Below, piece after piece: positions 9,525 through 18,692 of a DNA stretch of 64,000 nucleotides. Within the stretch, counting starts at the first letter, position 1; every line of letters starts with the position of its first letter. Position numbers and translations under genes: made by a program. Source of the DNA: SIG480 sp045636865 (GTDB lineage: Bacteria; Bacillota; Clostridia; Oscillospirales; JAAYXM01); assembly GCA_045636865.1 (NCBI GenBank), contig JAZTYJ010000004.1, positions 179,660 through 243,659 on the forward strand, written 5' to 3'. The notes below the pieces were generated by a model, which worked only from the letters and a program-made list of their open reading frames with translations, ran no database searches and was not told the origin of the DNA.

Positions 9525-10702
9525 TGCTGAAAATAATGAACTTCTTTTCGGGAACGGTTACGTTTGAAGTAAAAGGTGCATACCCCGAACGCTTTTTGAA
9601 CCTGTGCGCGCGAAACGGAATAAAGTTTCGTAATATGGAAATGCGCGATATAGATCTTTTTGTGATTGATATGTCGCCGTCGGAGTTTCTGAAAATTGCG
9701 CCGATTGTGCGGAAGTCGATGTGCCGCATACATATAGTATCAAAAAGCGGATTGCCTTTTATGACGAAAAAGGTAAAGAAAAGAACATTTCTTTTGGGAG
9801 GATGTGCGCTTTTTTGTCTTGTTGCGTGGGTTTTTACCGGATTTGTCTGGTCAATAGAGGTTGATGGCTTTGATGGACTTGATGAGAAAAAGCTTATGGA
9901 GGCGTTATATGACGAAGGGTTAAGGGTAGGTATGCGGACAAATTCCTTAAACCTCGAGGATGTTCGTAACAATATTCTCATAGAGATGCCGGAGCTTTCG
10001 TATGTGTACATAAACTTCAGCGGTGCAAAGGCACGTGTTCTCACAAAACCGCGAAAGGAAGCACCCGAGATTCTTCCTCAGGATACTCCGTGCGATATAA
10101 TCGCCGATAAAGACGGGATTATCCACAGTATAACAGTAAAAACTGGAACACCACATGTTTTAAAGGGCGATGTTGTAACAAAAGGACAGCTTTTGGCAGG
10201 AGGATATATGACGGGGCGTGCGGGGACAACGGTTATAACGCATGCCGATGCTGACATTCTTGCAAAAACTTATATACGTCTTTCGTGCAGGATACCGAAA
10301 AAACAAAGTGAAAAAGTATATACGGGAAGAGAAAAGAAGTGCCGCACAATAATTTTATTCGGAAAGCGAATAAAATTATATCCAAACAGTAGAATTTCAT
10401 ATACAAAGTGTGATAAAATAATAAGAAGAAGTAATCTCACACTTTCAGAGCGAATCTCTTTTCCATTGTCGCTTGAAACGGCAACGTATCGCGAGTATGA
10501 AATTTTACAGACTGAAATTCGCGATGAGGATGCATACGAGCTTATGGGATCGGAGCTTTTGCAAAAGCTTTCGGAAAGAAAAGACTGCGAAGTTGTAAAT
10601 TCGGAGCTTAAAACCTCCTCGGATGGCAACTTTGCATATGCAGAGCTTTTTGCGGAGTGTGTCGAAAAGATAGGAATTGAGAGAAAAATATTAAAGGAAT
10701 GA
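9524..10702 (+). CDS. yqfD: Sporulation protein YqfD (stage IV)
   Basis: Membrane-associated sporulation protein of the YqfD/SpoIV family, conserved in spore-formers and transcribed in the mother cell in Bacillus. The 392 residues show a soluble N-terminal domain, one membrane helix at about 90-108 (FLLGGCALFCLVAWVFTGFVW), and a long extracytoplasmic domain with FSGAKARVLTKPRKEAPE near 165-185. It is translationally coupled to yqfC by a one-base overlap and lies 4 bases before phoH. The conserved yqfC-yqfD-phoH-ybeY order makes this call secure. Confidence 0.9.
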   Translation: MLKIMNFFSGTVTFEVKGAYPERFLNLCARNGIKFRNMEMRDIDLFVIDMSPSEFLKIAPIVRKSMCRIHIVSKSGLPFMTKKVKKRTFLLGGCALFCLVAWVFTGFVWSIEVDGFDGLDEKKLMEALYDEGLRVGMRTNSLNLEDVRNNILIEMPELSYVYINFSGAKARVLTKPRKEAPEILPQDTPCDIIADKDGIIHSITVKTGTPHVLKGDVVTKGQLLAGGYMTGRAGTTVITHADADILAKTYIRLSCRIPKKQSEKVYTGREKKCRTIILFGKRIKLYPNSRISYTKCDKIIRRSNLTLSERISFPLSLETATYREYEILQTEIRDEDAYELMGSELLQKLSERKDCEVVNSELKTSSDGNFAYAELFAECVEKIGIERKILKE

Positions 10703-10706
10703 TAAG

Positions 10707-11702
10707 ATGGTAGAGAGAACCGTAAACGTTGAAAGGCTTGAACAGATGACCGATATCTTCGGCTCGTTTGACGAAAATATTGCAATTTTAGAACGCGAGC
10801 TTGCGGTTACCGTATTAAACCGCAACACAGAGCTTAAGATTATGGGTGAGGAAGAGCGCGCTGACCGTGCGGTCAGAGTTATAGAGAGCCTTCTCATTCT
10901 TTCCTCTCGCGGAGAGGCTATAAATGAGCAGAATATCCGATACGTCATCGGTCTTGTCGAGGAAAATAAAGAGTCGCAGATAGCCGAGCTTGCGCGCGAC
11001 ATTATTTGCATAACGACAAAAGGAAAGCCGATAAAACCGAAGACGATAGGTCAGAAGGAATACGTAAACGCAATCGCGAAGAATACGATTACCCTCGGCG
11101 TAGGTCCTGCCGGCACGGGTAAAACTTACCTCGCTGTTGCAATGGCAGTAAATGCCTTTCGTGAGAAGAAGGTAAATCGCATAATCCTTACGCGCCCGGC
11201 GATAGAAGCCGGCGAAAAGCTCGGTTTTTTACCGGGCGATCTGCAGAGCAAGGTGGACCCGTACCTCCGTCCGCTTTATGACGGACTTTACGATATGATA
11301 GGTCCCGAGGCATTCCAACGATATATGGAGCGCGGAACGATTGAGGTTGCGCCGCTTGCGTATATGCGAGGAAGAACGCTTGATGATTCTTTCATAATTC
11401 TTGACGAGGCGCAAAACACAACTCCCGAGCAGATGAAGATGTTTTTGACACGACTCGGATTCAACTCAAAGGCAGTCATAACGGGCGATATCACACAGAT
11501 AGACCTTCCCGACGGCAAAAGTTCGGGACTTCGCGATGCGATGCGCGTGCTTGAGGGAATAGAGGATGTTGCACAGTGTATGCTCTCGTCAAAAGACGTT
11601 GTCCGCCATGCACTTGTCCAGAGGATAATAAATGCATACGATAAGCGCGACCGTGAGCGCGAAAAGAAAAAACAGCAGGGAAAGACAGGTTTTTCAAAAT
11701 GA
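10707..11702 (+). CDS. phoH: PhoH-family ATPase
   Basis: P-loop ATPase of the PhoH/YbeZ family, functionally linked to YbeY and rRNA/RNA metabolism. Walker A GPAGTGKT is at about 134 and Walker B FIILDEAQN at about 230, followed by the TTPEQMKMFLTRLG stretch typical of PhoH. Length 331 is close to the Bacillus homologue. Its last four bases overlap the ybeY start (ATGA type), so the two are translationally coupled. Confidence 0.93.
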   Translation: MVERTVNVERLEQMTDIFGSFDENIAILERELAVTVLNRNTELKIMGEEERADRAVRVIESLLILSSRGEAINEQNIRYVIGLVEENKESQIAELARDIICITTKGKPIKPKTIGQKEYVNAIAKNTITLGVGPAGTGKTYLAVAMAVNAFREKKVNRIILTRPAIEAGEKLGFLPGDLQSKVDPYLRPLYDGLYDMIGPEAFQRYMERGTIEVAPLAYMRGRTLDDSFIILDEAQNTTPEQMKMFLTRLGFNSKAVITGDITQIDLPDGKSSGLRDAMRVLEGIEDVAQCMLSSKDVVRHALVQRIINAYDKRDREREKKKQQGKTGFSK

Positions 11703-12187
11703 TTGAACACAGAATAACAATAGTAAACGAAACAGAAGACGGCGCATTTGAATCTGCCATACGCGACGCTATCATAAAAACTCTTGAAGCAGAAAAGGTA
11801 GAGCAGGCATTTGATGTCTGCGCGATAATTACCGACGATGAAAACATAAGGGAGCTTAATCTTGAACACCGCGGAATTGACCGCGCAACAGATGTTTTGT
11901 CATTTCCGATGCTCGAGCTTGTGCCGGGTGAGAAGATAGAGGTTTCACCGCTTGAAATTGACGAGGAAACTGGAACCGTCATGCTCGGCGATATCATAAT
12001 TTCTGCAGAGCGCGCAAAGGCACAGGCAAAGGAATACGGCCACAGCGAGCTTCGCGAGGTTTCGTTCCTCACGGTGCACGGGATTCTGCACCTTTTGGGA
12101 TATGACCACGAGCTTTCAGAAGAAGATGAAAAACGCCATTTTTCAAGACAGGAAGAAATACTTGAAAGTATGGGCGTGCAGAGGTAG
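11699..12187 (+). CDS. ybeY: Endoribonuclease YbeY
   Basis: Zinc-dependent endoribonuclease acting in 16S rRNA 3'-end maturation and ribosome quality control. The three-histidine zinc motif HGILHLLGYDH lies at about 126-136. The 162 residues are the usual size. In Bacillus and many Clostridia yqfF (PgpH, a second c-di-AMP phosphodiesterase) stands between phoH and ybeY; here it is absent and the two genes overlap. Confidence 0.95.
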   Translation: MIEHRITIVNETEDGAFESAIRDAIIKTLEAEKVEQAFDVCAIITDDENIRELNLEHRGIDRATDVLSFPMLELVPGEKIEVSPLEIDEETGTVMLGDIIISAERAKAQAKEYGHSELREVSFLTVHGILHLLGYDHELSEEDEKRHFSRQEEILESMGVQR

Positions 12188-12190
12188 ATT

Positions 12191-12661
12191 ATGCATCCGT
12201 TAAAAGAGAGAAAAAGCTTTTTAAAAGGCTTTAAAGACGCATTTTCGGGGATATATACGGTTTTGAAGAATGAGAAGAATTTCAGAGTACATATTTGTAT
12301 GATGGTGTACGTTCTGATTTTTTCAGTTGTCGGAAAAGTCGGAATTTCAAATTTTCTGAAGTTTCTCATCTGCTTTGCGTGTGTATTTACTGCAGAGCTT
12401 ATAAATTCTGCAATTGAGCGCGTGTGCGACAGGATTTCGGAGGAGTATGACGAGAAGATAGGAAGCATAAAGGACATTTCTGCAGGTGCGGTGCTCGTTT
12501 CGGCGATTTTTTCTGCGATACTTGGTCTTTGCGTCTTTCTTTCAAAAGATGTTCTCATATCAATATGGGAGACGTTTGTTTCATACCCGATAGTGCCGGT
12601 GATTATTTTTCTCTCACTTCCGGTATCTGTTCTTTTTATTGTGAAAAGAGGTAACAAATGA
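12191..12661 (+). CDS. dgkA: Diacylglycerol/undecaprenol kinase family protein
   Basis: Small integral membrane lipid kinase. In Gram-positives this family phosphorylates undecaprenol, recycling the carrier for wall polymers. Membrane helices lie at about 34-52 and 55-72. The catalytic helix carries TAELINSAIERVCD at about 76-89, and DISAGAVL follows at about 104. At 156 residues it is some 25-30 longer than the usual enzyme because of an extra C-terminal hydrophobic segment (about 132-151). It starts 3 bases after ybeY and overlaps rlmD by 4 bases. Undecaprenol specificity is inferred from the Gram-positive context. Confidence 0.85.
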   Translation: MHPLKERKSFLKGFKDAFSGIYTVLKNEKNFRVHICMMVYVLIFSVVGKVGISNFLKFLICFACVFTAELINSAIERVCDRISEEYDEKIGSIKDISAGAVLVSAIFSAILGLCVFLSKDVLISIWETFVSYPIVPVIIFLSLPVSVLFIVKRGNK

Positions 12662-13989
12662 TAAAGGGCGATGTTTTCACCGTCAGGATTTGCGACTACA
12701 CCTCCGAAGGTGCCGGCGTCGCAAGGATTGACGGAATGGCAGTTTTCGTTCCGCTCGCCTTAAAGGGTGAGGAGTGCGAAATCAAAATACTGAAAGTTGA
12801 AAAAAGCTTTGCTTATGCAAAGCTTATTCGTGTTATTAAAGAGTCATCCGCGCGCGTTGAGAGTGAGTGTCAATACTATCCAAAATGCGGTGGATGTACT
12901 ATGTGGCATATGACGTATGATGAGGAGCTTTCCATAAAAGAGGGAAGAGTCCGTGCCGCAATTGAGCGCATAGCAGGTCTTTCTGTGCCCGTTTCTCCGA
13001 TAATCGGAGCGCCAAGCATTTTCCGCTATCGCAACAAGGCGCAGTTTCCTGTGGGAGAAGGTGCAAAAAGCGGATTTTACAGACCTCGAAGTCACGACAT
13101 CGTGCCGTCTGATGCCTGCCTTATTCAGAACGAAATTGCGGATGAAATAAGACGTGCTGTGCACCTTTGGCAGAGTGAGTATAATGTTTCACACTACGAT
13201 GAGAAGACAGGAAAAGGAATATTGCGCCATATTTACGTAAGAAACGGAAAAGGCGGCGCACACGTCTGCCTCGTTGTCACAAGAAAACCCGACCACACGG
13301 ACAAGCTTTGTGAAATTTTAAAGCGGGAGTATCCGTCAGTCTGCGGTGTTGAGCTCAATATAAACTCAAAGAATACAAATGTGATTTTAGGCGAGAAGTA
13401 CATAAACTTATGCGGTGAGCGCGAGCTTTCTGACACGCTCTGCGGAAACGAATTCCGCATATCTCCTGCATCATTTTATCAGGTGAATCACGACCAGACG
13501 GAAAAACTCTATGACATAGCGGTGAATTTCGCAACGGAAGACGGTGCAAAATCAGCACTTGACCTCTATTGCGGAATAGGAACAATAACACTTGCGCTTG
13601 CAAAGAGGATGAACGCGGTTATAGGTGTTGAGGTCGTTCCGCAGGCGATAGAAAACGCAAAGAAAAATGCAAAAAGAAACGGACTTTCAAACACAGAGTT
13701 CTTCTGTGCAGATGCAGGTGAGGCGGCATTGATGCTTTCAAAGCGCGGAGAGCACCCCGATGCGATAGTTGTTGATCCGCCGAGAAAAGGGCTCTCACCT
13801 GACGTTATAGAAGCAATAGGTGAGATGTCTCCCAAAACGCTTGTATATGTTTCGTGCGACGCGGCAACCCTTGCGCGCGACTTAAAACTAATAGTTGAAA
13901 AGGGATACGCCGTAAAAACCATTCAACCTGTCGATATGTTCCCGAGAACCAAACACGTTGAATGCGCGGTGAAGTTGTGTCGCGGATAG
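12658..13989 (+). CDS. RlmD/RumA-type 23S rRNA (uracil-5-)-methyltransferase
   Basis: SAM-dependent RNA m5U methyltransferase of the TrmA/RlmCD family, 443 residues. An N-terminal TRAM domain (about 1-55) is followed by a four-cysteine iron-sulfur motif, with CQYYPKCGGC near 70 and a fourth cysteine in SDACL near 150. The SAM fold has DLYCGIGT near 302 and DPPRKGL near 376; the catalytic cysteine is in YVSCDAATLARD near 399. In Bacillus the dual-site enzyme RlmCD plays this role; which U747/U1939-equivalent is modified cannot be told. It is coupled to dgkA through an ATGA overlap. Confidence 0.9.
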   Translation: MIKGDVFTVRICDYTSEGAGVARIDGMAVFVPLALKGEECEIKILKVEKSFAYAKLIRVIKESSARVESECQYYPKCGGCTMWHMTYDEELSIKEGRVRAAIERIAGLSVPVSPIIGAPSIFRYRNKAQFPVGEGAKSGFYRPRSHDIVPSDACLIQNEIADEIRRAVHLWQSEYNVSHYDEKTGKGILRHIYVRNGKGGAHVCLVVTRKPDHTDKLCEILKREYPSVCGVELNINSKNTNVILGEKYINLCGERELSDTLCGNEFRISPASFYQVNHDQTEKLYDIAVNFATEDGAKSALDLYCGIGTITLALAKRMNAVIGVEVVPQAIENAKKNAKRNGLSNTEFFCADAGEAALMLSKRGEHPDAIVVDPPRKGLSPDVIEAIGEMSPKTLVYVSCDAATLARDLKLIVEKGYAVKTIQPVDMFPRTKHVECAVKLCRG

Positions 13990-14010
13990 CGTAAGGAGAG
14001 TGTGATTTCT

Positions 14011-14715
14011 ATGAAAAATAAGGTGTGTATTATAACAGGTGCGGCGGGAGGAATCGGCTCGGCAATTTGTGAGGTGCTGTTTTCTCTCGGTTTCCGACTT
14101 GTCCTGATGGGGAGAAATGAAGAGAAGCTTAAAAAGCTTGCAAACGGCAGAGAGTGTCTGATAATCCCCGGGGATATCTGCAATGATGATTACATAAAAA
14201 GTGTGATAGACAAAACCGTATCTGTCTACGGCGGCATAGATTTTCTGATAAATAATGCAGGCGTTGCGCAGTCAAAGGCATTTGAGGATATTTCGATGGA
14301 AGAGTTTGATGCGATTATGAACACAAACGCGCGTGCACCGTTTCTTATGTGCAAAACGGCACTTCCGCATCTTTTGAAATCTTCTTGCGGAACGATAATC
14401 AACATAGCATCCGTAACAGCGCACAAGGGCTATGCCCTGCAGAGTGCGTATGCCGCATCAAAGCACGCGCTTTTAGGATTTTCAAAATCTTTGAGCAAGG
14501 AATATTACGAAAAAAATGTTCGCGTGCACGTTATAAGTCCGGGTGCTGTGTTTACGGACATGGTCAAAATCTCGCGCCCTGACCTTACGGGCGAGGGAAT
14601 GCTTCTTCCTGAGGATATTGCAGAGACCGTTCTGTATCTCATAAAGATGCGAAAGTCTGCATCCGTTGCAGATGAAATTGAGCTCCATCGAGAAACAAAA
14701 GAACCGTTTATGTAA
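14011..14715 (+). CDS. Short-chain dehydrogenase/reductase
   Basis: NAD(P)-dependent oxidoreductase of the classical SDR fold with unknown substrate. The dinucleotide motif TGAAGGIG is near residue 9, NNAG near 85 and the catalytic YAASK near 148, with the preceding Ser in NIASVT. Residues 173-178 carry the usual SPGAV segment. Length 234. I prefer the ATG at 14011 (MKNKVCIITG) over the GTG at 14002, which is only 3 bases from AGGAG. A short weak hairpin (CCGTT/AACGG) with a T-run overlaps the stop codon at about 14702-14727. Confidence 0.85.
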   Translation: MKNKVCIITGAAGGIGSAICEVLFSLGFRLVLMGRNEEKLKKLANGRECLIIPGDICNDDYIKSVIDKTVSVYGGIDFLINNAGVAQSKAFEDISMEEFDAIMNTNARAPFLMCKTALPHLLKSSCGTIINIASVTAHKGYALQSAYAASKHALLGFSKSLSKEYYEKNVRVHVISPGAVFTDMVKISRPDLTGEGMLLPEDIAETVLYLIKMRKSASVADEIELHRETKEPFM

Positions 14716-14765
14716 CGGCTTTTTGCACAAACTAAAGCATAGTCTTTTTTGAAAGGAAAGTTTCA

Positions 14766-15164
14766 ATGGGCGAATTTAAAAATATCGATGAGGCAAGGCT
14801 CTTTTTTGAAGGGGACACCTTCGCAAAAAGAAGCGGAATAGTCATCAACGAATTGTTTGACGCCGGATGTGTCTGCAGTATGGAAATCACCGACGGCCAC
14901 AAAAATGCCGCAGGCGGTGTTATGGGCGGAGCGATATTTACTCTTGCAGACTTTGCATTTGCCGTGGCCGCAAACAATATGCACAAGACAACTGTTGTTC
15001 AGAATGTTTCGATAAATTTTTTATCAAACACAAAAGGTAAGATGCTTTATGCACGTGCAAAATGCATCAAAGACGGAAAGACAACGTGTGTATATAACGT
15101 CGACATAACGGACGACTGCGGAAAGCACATCGCGCAGTATGTGGGAACAGGATATAAACTTTAA
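14766..15164 (+). CDS. PaaI-type hotdog-fold thioesterase
   Basis: Predicted acyl-CoA thioesterase of the PaaI/YdiI hotdog family, 132 residues. The family signature is seen in HKNAAGGVMGGAIFTLADFAFA at about 39-60 (given as its conserved Asn, GG and Asp pattern), followed by the VSINFLSNTKG strand. Substrate is unknown. It has AAAGGAAAG before the ATG and lies 18 bases before the MFS gene, so the two are probably co-transcribed. Confidence 0.85.
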   Translation: MGEFKNIDEARLFFEGDTFAKRSGIVINELFDAGCVCSMEITDGHKNAAGGVMGGAIFTLADFAFAVAANNMHKTTVVQNVSINFLSNTKGKMLYARAKCIKDGKTTCVYNVDITDDCGKHIAQYVGTGYKL

Positions 15165-15182
15165 AAAGTGTGGGGATAAAAT

Positions 15183-16391
15183 ATGAATTCATTATTTAAG
15201 ATAAAAGGTGTTTTCAAAGAGGGAACGAGCTTTAAGTTCTTTCTCATTTCTGTTTTGATAACAGGCATTTCATACGGTCTCTATAAGGGAATGCTCGACA
15301 ACTTCCTTGCAGAGATAGTAGGGATAGAAGAGGCAGGACGCGGAGTTACGGAATTTTTCCGCGAGCTTCCGGGAATACTGCTCATTTTTATTCTTGCCTG
15401 CTTCTATATGCTTTCTGCAGAGAGCCTTTTTAAAGTGGGCGCAATAGTGATGCTTGTCGGTCTTGTTATGCATTCCGTTCTTCCGCCGACAAAGGTCTTG
15501 ACAACGCTTGCAATCTGTACATACTCAATCGGTGAGCACATCCAGATAGGAATGAAAAGTACGCTTTCTTTAAAATATGCCCGCGAGGGCAGAGGCGGCG
15601 CGGCTCTCGGTGCGCAGACATCCGTAAACCAGATAGGAACGCTCATAGGATATATTGTTGTTGTGCTTGCATTTTCGATTCTTGCAAAGAATCAGCCGTA
15701 TACGGAGTTTTTCATTCTTGCGGCATCACTCGCTCTTGTAAGTGTAGCGTTTAACTTTAAAATTGACGGAAAAAGTGAAACCGACAAAAATAAGCGCCGT
15801 TTTTATTTCCATAAGAAATACAAAAAATACTACATGCTTGAGATGTTCTACGGCGCGAGAAAACAGGTTTTCTTAACCTTCGGTCCGTACGTTCTCATCC
15901 TGTTTTACGGCGCGAAAGCGGCAACCATAAGCCTTTTGTTTGCGGTTTCATCTGTCGCGTGTTTCCTTCTTTCTCCGCTTATCGGAAAGATTATAGATAA
16001 GCTCGGATACAAGGTCGTTATGGTTGCAGATACGTTGATTCTTGTTATAGTCTGCTTCTTCTACGGATTTGCACATCATATTTTCCCTACGAAGGAGATC
16101 GCATTTGTTGTGTGTTGCATAAATTATGTGCTCGATGCGGTAATCTCGCTTGCCTCAATGGCATCAAACCTCTATGTAAAAGAAATTTCCGACAATGACG
16201 AAGAGGTGAAAGCAACGATTTCAACGGGAGTTTCGATAAATCACGTTATAACCATATTCATCGCGCTCTGCGGCGGATGGATATGGAAAGTTCTCGGAAT
16301 CGAAACACTTTTCGTTCTTTCTGCAATCCTCGGTCTCTGTAACAGCGCATACGCTGCATCTATCAAAACGAAGAAACGTGAGAAGGTATAA
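15183..16391 (+). CDS. MFS transporter
   Basis: Major facilitator superfamily permease of 402 residues with about 12 hydrophobic segments. The N-terminal half starts FKFFLISVLITGISYGLYKG, and a GKIIDKLGYK loop typical of MFS lies near 270. The substrate cannot be deduced. The reading frame is intact and it is followed 6 bases later by the dihydrouridine synthase gene. Confidence 0.75.
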   Translation: MNSLFKIKGVFKEGTSFKFFLISVLITGISYGLYKGMLDNFLAEIVGIEEAGRGVTEFFRELPGILLIFILACFYMLSAESLFKVGAIVMLVGLVMHSVLPPTKVLTTLAICTYSIGEHIQIGMKSTLSLKYAREGRGGAALGAQTSVNQIGTLIGYIVVVLAFSILAKNQPYTEFFILAASLALVSVAFNFKIDGKSETDKNKRRFYFHKKYKKYYMLEMFYGARKQVFLTFGPYVLILFYGAKAATISLLFAVSSVACFLLSPLIGKIIDKLGYKVVMVADTLILVIVCFFYGFAHHIFPTKEIAFVVCCINYVLDAVISLASMASNLYVKEISDNDEEVKATISTGVSINHVITIFIALCGGWIWKVLGIETLFVLSAILGLCNSAYAASIKTKKREKV

Positions 16392-16397
16392 GACGGT

Positions 16398-17327
16398 ATG
16401 AAGCTCTATCTTGCTCCGCTTGAGGGCATAACAACATATACATACAGAAATACACACAGAGAAATGTTTGGTGGAGTTGACTCATATTTTGCGCCTTTTA
16501 TAAATCCGAGCGACAACGAAAAGGTGAGCAAAAAGGGCTTTCGTGATATTCTCCCCGAGAAGAATGGCGATACACCGCTTGTTGTTCAGGTGCTTACGGC
16601 AAATGCAGATTCGTTTTTGAAGTTCTGCGAAAAGATAAAACCTTTTGGATATAATGAGGTTAATGTTAATATCGGATGCCCTGCATCAACCGTTGTGCGA
16701 AAGGGCAGAGGTTCGGGCTTTCTGAAAGAGCCTGATGCAATGGATGAGTTTTTCTCGAAAATATTTAAAGAAAGCGATATGAAAATATCGGTAAAAACGC
16801 GAATCGGATATTATTCTCCCGATGAGTTTTCAAGGCTTATGGAGGTTTATAACAAGTACCCGATATCAGAGCTTACCGTTCACCCGCGCACGCGTGAGCA
16901 GTTATATAACGGAACTCCCGACATCAAAGCGTTTTCTTATGCATATGATGTATCAGAAAATCCTCTCGGATACAACGGCGATATAAGGTGCGTTTCGGAT
17001 TTTTTGGAGGTTACACAGAAATTCCCCAATATCTCATCTGTTATGATTGGCCGCGGCGCAATAGCAAACCCTGCTATCTGCCGTGAAATACGCGGAGGAG
17101 AATCGCTTAAAACAAAAGAGCTTTCGGAGTTTACAAAAAAGCTTTCGGAGAGGTATCTTTCTGTGCTCGGATCAGAAGTCTTTACGCTTCATAAATTAAA
17201 AGAAGTATGGGTGTATGCGATAAGAAACTTTCCCGATGAAAAGAAAATATCAAAGGCTGTGAAAAAAGCAACAAGTCTCGATGAATTTATGAGTGCGATA
17301 TCACAGCTTCCTGAAATTGAAAGGTAA
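16398..17327 (+). CDS. tRNA-dihydrouridine synthase
   Basis: FMN-dependent TIM-barrel enzyme reducing specific uridines of tRNA to dihydrouridine. The N-terminus has LAPLEGITTYTYR, the catalytic cysteine lies in VNIGCPA near 93, with KGRGSGFL following. SVKTRIGY is near 130, LTVHPRTREQLY near 158, and the FMN phosphate site MIGRGAIANPA near 217. The length is 309. Which Dus subgroup and which tRNA position are not resolved. Confidence 0.9.
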   Translation: MKLYLAPLEGITTYTYRNTHREMFGGVDSYFAPFINPSDNEKVSKKGFRDILPEKNGDTPLVVQVLTANADSFLKFCEKIKPFGYNEVNVNIGCPASTVVRKGRGSGFLKEPDAMDEFFSKIFKESDMKISVKTRIGYYSPDEFSRLMEVYNKYPISELTVHPRTREQLYNGTPDIKAFSYAYDVSENPLGYNGDIRCVSDFLEVTQKFPNISSVMIGRGAIANPAICREIRGGESLKTKELSEFTKKLSERYLSVLGSEVFTLHKLKEVWVYAIRNFPDEKKISKAVKKATSLDEFMSAISQLPEIER

Positions 17328-17333
17328 AATTAT

Positions 17334-17861
17334 ATGAACGCGATAGTAATCTATAAGAGCAAATACGGCTCAACAAAGAAATATGCAGAGTGGATATCGG
17401 AGGCTCTGTCTTGTGATATTGCCGAAGTTAAGAGTGTCAAGGTAAACGACTTAACACAATATGACACCATCATCTATGGCGGCGGTCTCTATGCCGAGGT
17501 TATAGCGGGAGTAACCCTTATAACAAAGAATTTTGATAAGCTTTCTGACAAGAAACTTATAGTTTATACAACAGGTATAACACCCCTTGACTGCAGAGAG
17601 TATTATGATACATACGTCATAAAAAAGAATTTCAAAGAGCATATGCTTGAGAGAATCAGAGTCTACAATTTCCTCGGCAGAATGGTTCTGTCAGAGCTTT
17701 CTGTTCCTCACCGTGCGGCACTTAAGATGCTAAAGAAAATTATGTCTGAAAAAGAAAATCCGACGGAGATGGAAAAACTTCTCGTAAAACTGTGCGATGC
17801 GGACGGAGACTTTACGGACAGAGATGCTCTTTGTGAGCTTTTAGAATATGCAAAAGAATAG
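17334..17861 (+). CDS. Flavodoxin-domain protein
   Basis: A 175-residue flavodoxin-fold protein related to the HemG-like flavodoxin_5 group. The FMN phosphate loop is KSKYGSTKKYAEWI at about 8-21, and the second FMN loop is YGGGLYAEVIAG near 48. The role in this cell is unknown; such proteins act as menaquinone-linked or NADPH-linked electron carriers in other anaerobes. It begins 6 bases after the Dus gene and is followed 11 bases later by the HAD gene. Confidence 0.8.
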   Translation: MNAIVIYKSKYGSTKKYAEWISEALSCDIAEVKSVKVNDLTQYDTIIYGGGLYAEVIAGVTLITKNFDKLSDKKLIVYTTGITPLDCREYYDTYVIKKNFKEHMLERIRVYNFLGRMVLSELSVPHRAALKMLKKIMSEKENPTEMEKLLVKLCDADGDFTDRDALCELLEYAKE

Positions 17862-17872
17862 GAGAGAAAAAT

Positions 17873-18580
17873 ATGTTTGATGCAATTTTATTTGACCTTG
17901 ACGGAACGCTTCTTCCTATGGATACGGACGAGTTTGTAAAAGGTTACCTCGGACTTCTTGCAAAAACGGCGAGTAAGTGGGGATATGATGATTCCGAAGC
18001 TCTTGTAAAAAGTCTGTGGGCAGGAGTTGGTGCGATGATGAAAAATGATGGCGCACAAACGAATTTTGATGCGTTCTGGAAGGCGTTTTCACTTACGATG
18101 GGAAGAGACTGCTCGGGAGATATCCCGAAATTTGACGAGTTTTACAGAAATGAATTTATGATGCTTTCTTCCTTTGCAACGGCAAATCCCCTTGCGAAAG
18201 AGGCGGTGCGCGCAGCAAGAGAAAAGGCAAAGTATGTTATTCTTGCATCACAGCCGATGTTTCCGGGAGTTGCGACGGAGATGAGGCTTTCGTGGACAGG
18301 CATATCAGGTGAGGATTTTGACTGGATAACGCAATACTCAAATTCGCGTTTCTGCAAGCCGAGTACCGAATATTATAAAGATATACTTGAGCGTTTTTCA
18401 CTTGATCCTTCAAAATGCCTCATGATAGGAAACGATGTAGGAGAAGATATTGTTCCGACATCTTCACTCGGAATATCCGGATATCTTGTTACAGACTATC
18501 TAATAAATCGCAAGGACGAGGGAATAACTTGCCCGAGTGGAACGTATGCGGATATGGTAAATTACATAAAAAAATTATAA
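17873..18580 (+). CDS. HAD-superfamily hydrolase
   Basis: Predicted phosphatase of the haloacid dehalogenase fold, 235 residues. Motif I is DLDGTLLP at about 7-14 (nucleophile and acid aspartates), motif II is ILASQP near 123 and motif IV is MIGNDVGEDI near 183-192. The helical cap follows motif I (C1 type). Substrate is unknown. It is the last gene of this run and is followed by a hairpin. Confidence 0.83.
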   Translation: MFDAILFDLDGTLLPMDTDEFVKGYLGLLAKTASKWGYDDSEALVKSLWAGVGAMMKNDGAQTNFDAFWKAFSLTMGRDCSGDIPKFDEFYRNEFMMLSSFATANPLAKEAVRAAREKAKYVILASQPMFPGVATEMRLSWTGISGEDFDWITQYSNSRFCKPSTEYYKDILERFSLDPSKCLMIGNDVGEDIVPTSSLGISGYLVTDYLINRKDEGITCPSGTYADMVNYIKKL

Positions 18581-18581
18581 A

Positions 18582-18619
18582 AATAAGCAGATTGTTTGTT
18601 AAAAAACAGTCTGCTTATT
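18582..18619. terminator. Probable terminator hairpin
   Basis: A 16 bp stem with one T-G wobble (AATAAGCAGATTGTTT with AAACAGTCTGCTTATT) and a 6-base loop. The T tract after it is poor on the plus strand. It directly precedes the promoter of the phosphate transporter gene. Confidence 0.55.
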
Positions 18620-18622
18620 ATA

Positions 18623-18652
18623 TTGACTTAATTAGAAAATTTGAGATATAAT
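18623..18652 (+). promoter_or_regulatory. Promoter of the Na/Pi symporter gene
   Basis: TTGACT (18623-18628), 18 bp spacer, TATAAT (18647-18652), about 40 bp before the start codon. Confidence 0.72.
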
Positions 18653-18692
18653 AAAATTGTATGATGTATAGAAGAAAAGAAAGGAAAAATTA

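Noticed and set aside
9280..10044. 254-codon minus-strand open frame opposite yqfC/yqfD
   Set aside because: The plus-strand genes match conserved sporulation families. The reverse frame has no recognisable motif.
11491..12657. 388-codon minus-strand open frame opposite phoH, ybeY and dgkA
   Set aside because: It is the shadow of three clearly conserved plus-strand genes, with low-complexity Ser-rich composition and no ribosome site.
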